Assembly: GCA_947499775.1 (NCBI GenBank)
Contig: CANMPY010000135.1
Location: 1 to 5,923 of the forward strand
Direction of reading: 5' to 3'
From: Bacteroidota bacterium
Lineage (GTDB): Bacteria > Bacteroidota > Bacteroidia > NS11-12g > UBA9320
DNA length: 5,923 nt
How positions within the stretch are numbered: position 1 is the stretch's first letter; each line of letters opens with the position of its first letter. Both the position numbers and the translations under genes were made by a program. Of the stretch, positions 4,420-5,923 are shown in pieces. The notes below the pieces were generated by a model. That model did not search any database. It worked only from the letters and a program-made list of their open reading frames with translations, and had not been told where the DNA came from.

Positions 4420-5923
4420 TTGAAAAGAATTCTCTTCATATTCTTAATATCATTAACTGTTGTTCCAATAACAAAAGCTACACATCTTATTGGAGGATCG
4501 ATGAGCTATAATTTTATTGCTCAAAATTCGACAGGTAATTATATTTACAAAGTAACCTTATCGCTTTATAGAGATTGTCAGAAAGGACTTACAACAACTG
4601 TTCAATTTGAACCAGTTATAGTAATTGGTATTTATCAAAGTAATACCAATCGCGACCTATACAATACGACTCGAATTAAACTTATTTATAAAATTACAGT
4701 TCCTGCCCCTGGGCGAACCGATTGCCCTATGAATAATAATGTGTGTATAGAAAAAGGATTTTATGAAGGATTTATTGAACTTGAACCCTCTACCATTGGC
4801 TATGAAATTACATTTGAAAAGTGCTGTAGAAACGAACAAGTTAACCTTGTTAAAGGTGGGAGCACTCCAACACAAGGTCAATCTTATTATTGCAAAATTC
4901 CCCCAACCAATATAAAAAATGGATCTCCTGTTTTTACAGGCGTCCCATCGCCATTTCTTTGTGCCAATGACACTACCTCGTTTTTAAATGCAGCTGTAGA
5001 TCCTGACGGCGATTCATTGGTTTATTATTTTGTTAAACCATATAGCAGTATCGGAAATGGTGGACCAATAAAAGATCCGCCTAAAGTATTAACCCTAAAT
5101 ACGGTAAAATATAATCCTGGTTTTAGTGAAAAATTTCCCTTCGGCTCCGCTGGATATTCAAAAGTGGATAGTTTTAACGGATTAACATCCTATTTTACAA
5201 CCGTTACAGGCAATTATGTGGTTGCCATTGAAGTAGCCGAATATAGGAATGGTGATTTATTAAGCGTTGTAAGACTTGATTTACAAATCATATTTATTAA
5301 TTGTCCACCAAATAGAAAACCAACAATAACAGGAGATAAAGGCAAAGACCTTACCATAGAAGCAGGAAGTAAAATTTGTTTCAACGTATTGGCTTCTGAT
5401 CCCGACAACGATAACTTGCAGCTAAGCACAACAGGGAATATGTTTACTGGGTTATCAGGATGGAAGGGGCCATTGGCTACCCTTTCGGCTAAAACTGGCA
5501 AAGGGGCCATAACATCTGAATTCTGTTGGCAAACATCATGTGAACAAGCGAGTACCAAACCCTATCAATTTGCTGTAACCGTATTAGACGATGGTTGTCC
5601 TGGAAAATATAACACTGTTAATTTTACAATAAAAGTAAATCCATTTATTAGTAAACTTGCCTTAGGAGGAACCGTTAATTTATGTCAGAATGCGATTGGC
5701 GTGTATTCTGCATCTTTTGATGCTATTGGTTCGCAATTTGAGTGGGATATTTCACAAGGGATAATATTAAGTGGGCAATACACTAAGAACATTACGGTAA
5801 AATGGAATGGCACGGGTATAGGAAAAGTAAGATGTCGCGAAATTTCAAAATATAATTGTTTTGGCGAATGGAAAGAATTGAATGTAACTATAAACTCAAG
5901 CCCTGCCATACCAATAATAAATG
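4420..5923 (+). CDS. Large secreted protein with cadherin-like and PKD-like segments, 3' end beyond the window
   Basis: The frame is open from a stop at 4405-4407 to the window end, and 501 complete codons are visible. The only start giving a signal peptide is TTG at 4420: MKRILFIFLISLTVVPITKA, with probable cleavage after A20. The next start, ATG 4501, is codon 28 and would discard it. The mature N-terminus has the pattern HLIGGSMSY (22-30), SLYRDC (48-53) and CCRN (135-138), which recurs at the start of large Bacteroidota surface proteins that often end in a gliding-type or T9SS sorting domain. Acidic cadherin-like turns follow at VDPDGDSLVY (193-202) and SDPDNDNL (326-333). From about residue 425 there is a PKD-like segment with FEWD at 440-443 and a VKWNGTG strand. 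The binding partner is unknown, and the sorting domain, if any, lies outside the window. No catalytic motif is visible. Confidence 0.85.
   Translation, partial: MKRILFIFLISLTVVPITKATHLIGGSMSYNFIAQNSTGNYIYKVTLSLYRDCQKGLTTTVQFEPVIVIGIYQSNTNRDLYNTTRIKLIYKITVPAPGRTDCPMNNNVCIEKGFYEGFIELEPSTIGYEITFEKCCRNEQVNLVKGGSTPTQGQSYYCKIPPTNIKNGSPVFTGVPSPFLCANDTTSFLNAAVDPDGDSLVYYFVKPYSSIGNGGPIKDPPKVLTLNTVKYNPGFSEKFPFGSAGYSKVDSFNGLTSYFTTVTGNYVVAIEVAEYRNGDLLSVVRLDLQIIFINCPPNRKPTITGDKGKDLTIEAGSKICFNVLASDPDNDNLQLSTTGNMFTGLSGWKGPLATLSAKTGKGAITSEFCWQTSCEQASTKPYQFAVTVLDDGCPGKYNTVNFTIKVNPFISKLALGGTVNLCQNAIGVYSASFDAIGSQFEWDISQGIILSGQYTKNITVKWNGTGIGKVRCREISKYNCFGEWKELNVTINSSPAIPIIN

Noticed and set aside
5214..5558. 114-codon frame on the minus strand
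   Set aside because: It lies wholly inside the secreted protein gene, whose frame has a clear signal peptide and domain motifs. It is a shadow frame.

Overview
The window looks like an ordinary chromosomal stretch from an AT-rich member of the Bacteroidota. Four things support this: a type IX secretion (T9SS) C-terminal sorting domain, promoter-like sites of the Bacteroidota TTG/TAnnTTTG type, no Shine-Dalgarno sequences before the starts, and a secreted-protein family (N-terminal HLIGG...YRDC...CCRN pattern) typical of that phylum. All genes lie on the + strand. The genus cannot be fixed from sequence alone.

Layout. (1) Bases 2-85 are the last 27 codons of gcvP, the glycine cleavage system P protein. 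(2) 193-1617 is a secreted T9SS cargo protein with about eight 31-residue W/F repeats and a type A sorting domain. (3) 1657-1819 is a self-contained tRNA unit: promoter, tRNA with anticodon CAT (probably elongator Met), and a strong hairpin terminator. (4) 1820-2105 is mostly empty and ends in a promoter placed almost on the next start codon. (5) 2106-4349 is a tightly packed three-gene operon, hddA-hddC-gmhB, for GDP-D-glycero-alpha-D-manno-heptose. (6) 4420 to the window end is the N-terminal 501 codons of a large secreted protein with cadherin-like and PKD-like segments. It starts at TTG, which an ATG-only gene caller would miss or truncate.

How the genes work together. HddA phosphorylates D-glycero-D-manno-heptose 7-phosphate at C1, GmhB removes the C7 phosphate, and HddC transfers GMP to give GDP-heptose. 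The first pathway enzyme, the sedoheptulose-7-phosphate isomerase GmhA, is not in the window, and neither is any heptosyltransferase. The activated heptose would feed a surface glycan (capsule, S-layer or other glycoprotein glycan, or LPS). The two secreted proteins flanking the unit also act at the cell surface, but nothing in the sequence ties them to the heptose pathway.

I found no CRISPR array, insertion sequence, phage gene or clearly new system. The points most worth checking are the 31-residue repeat protein, the missing gmhA, the near-leaderless hddA start, and the TTG start of the last gene.
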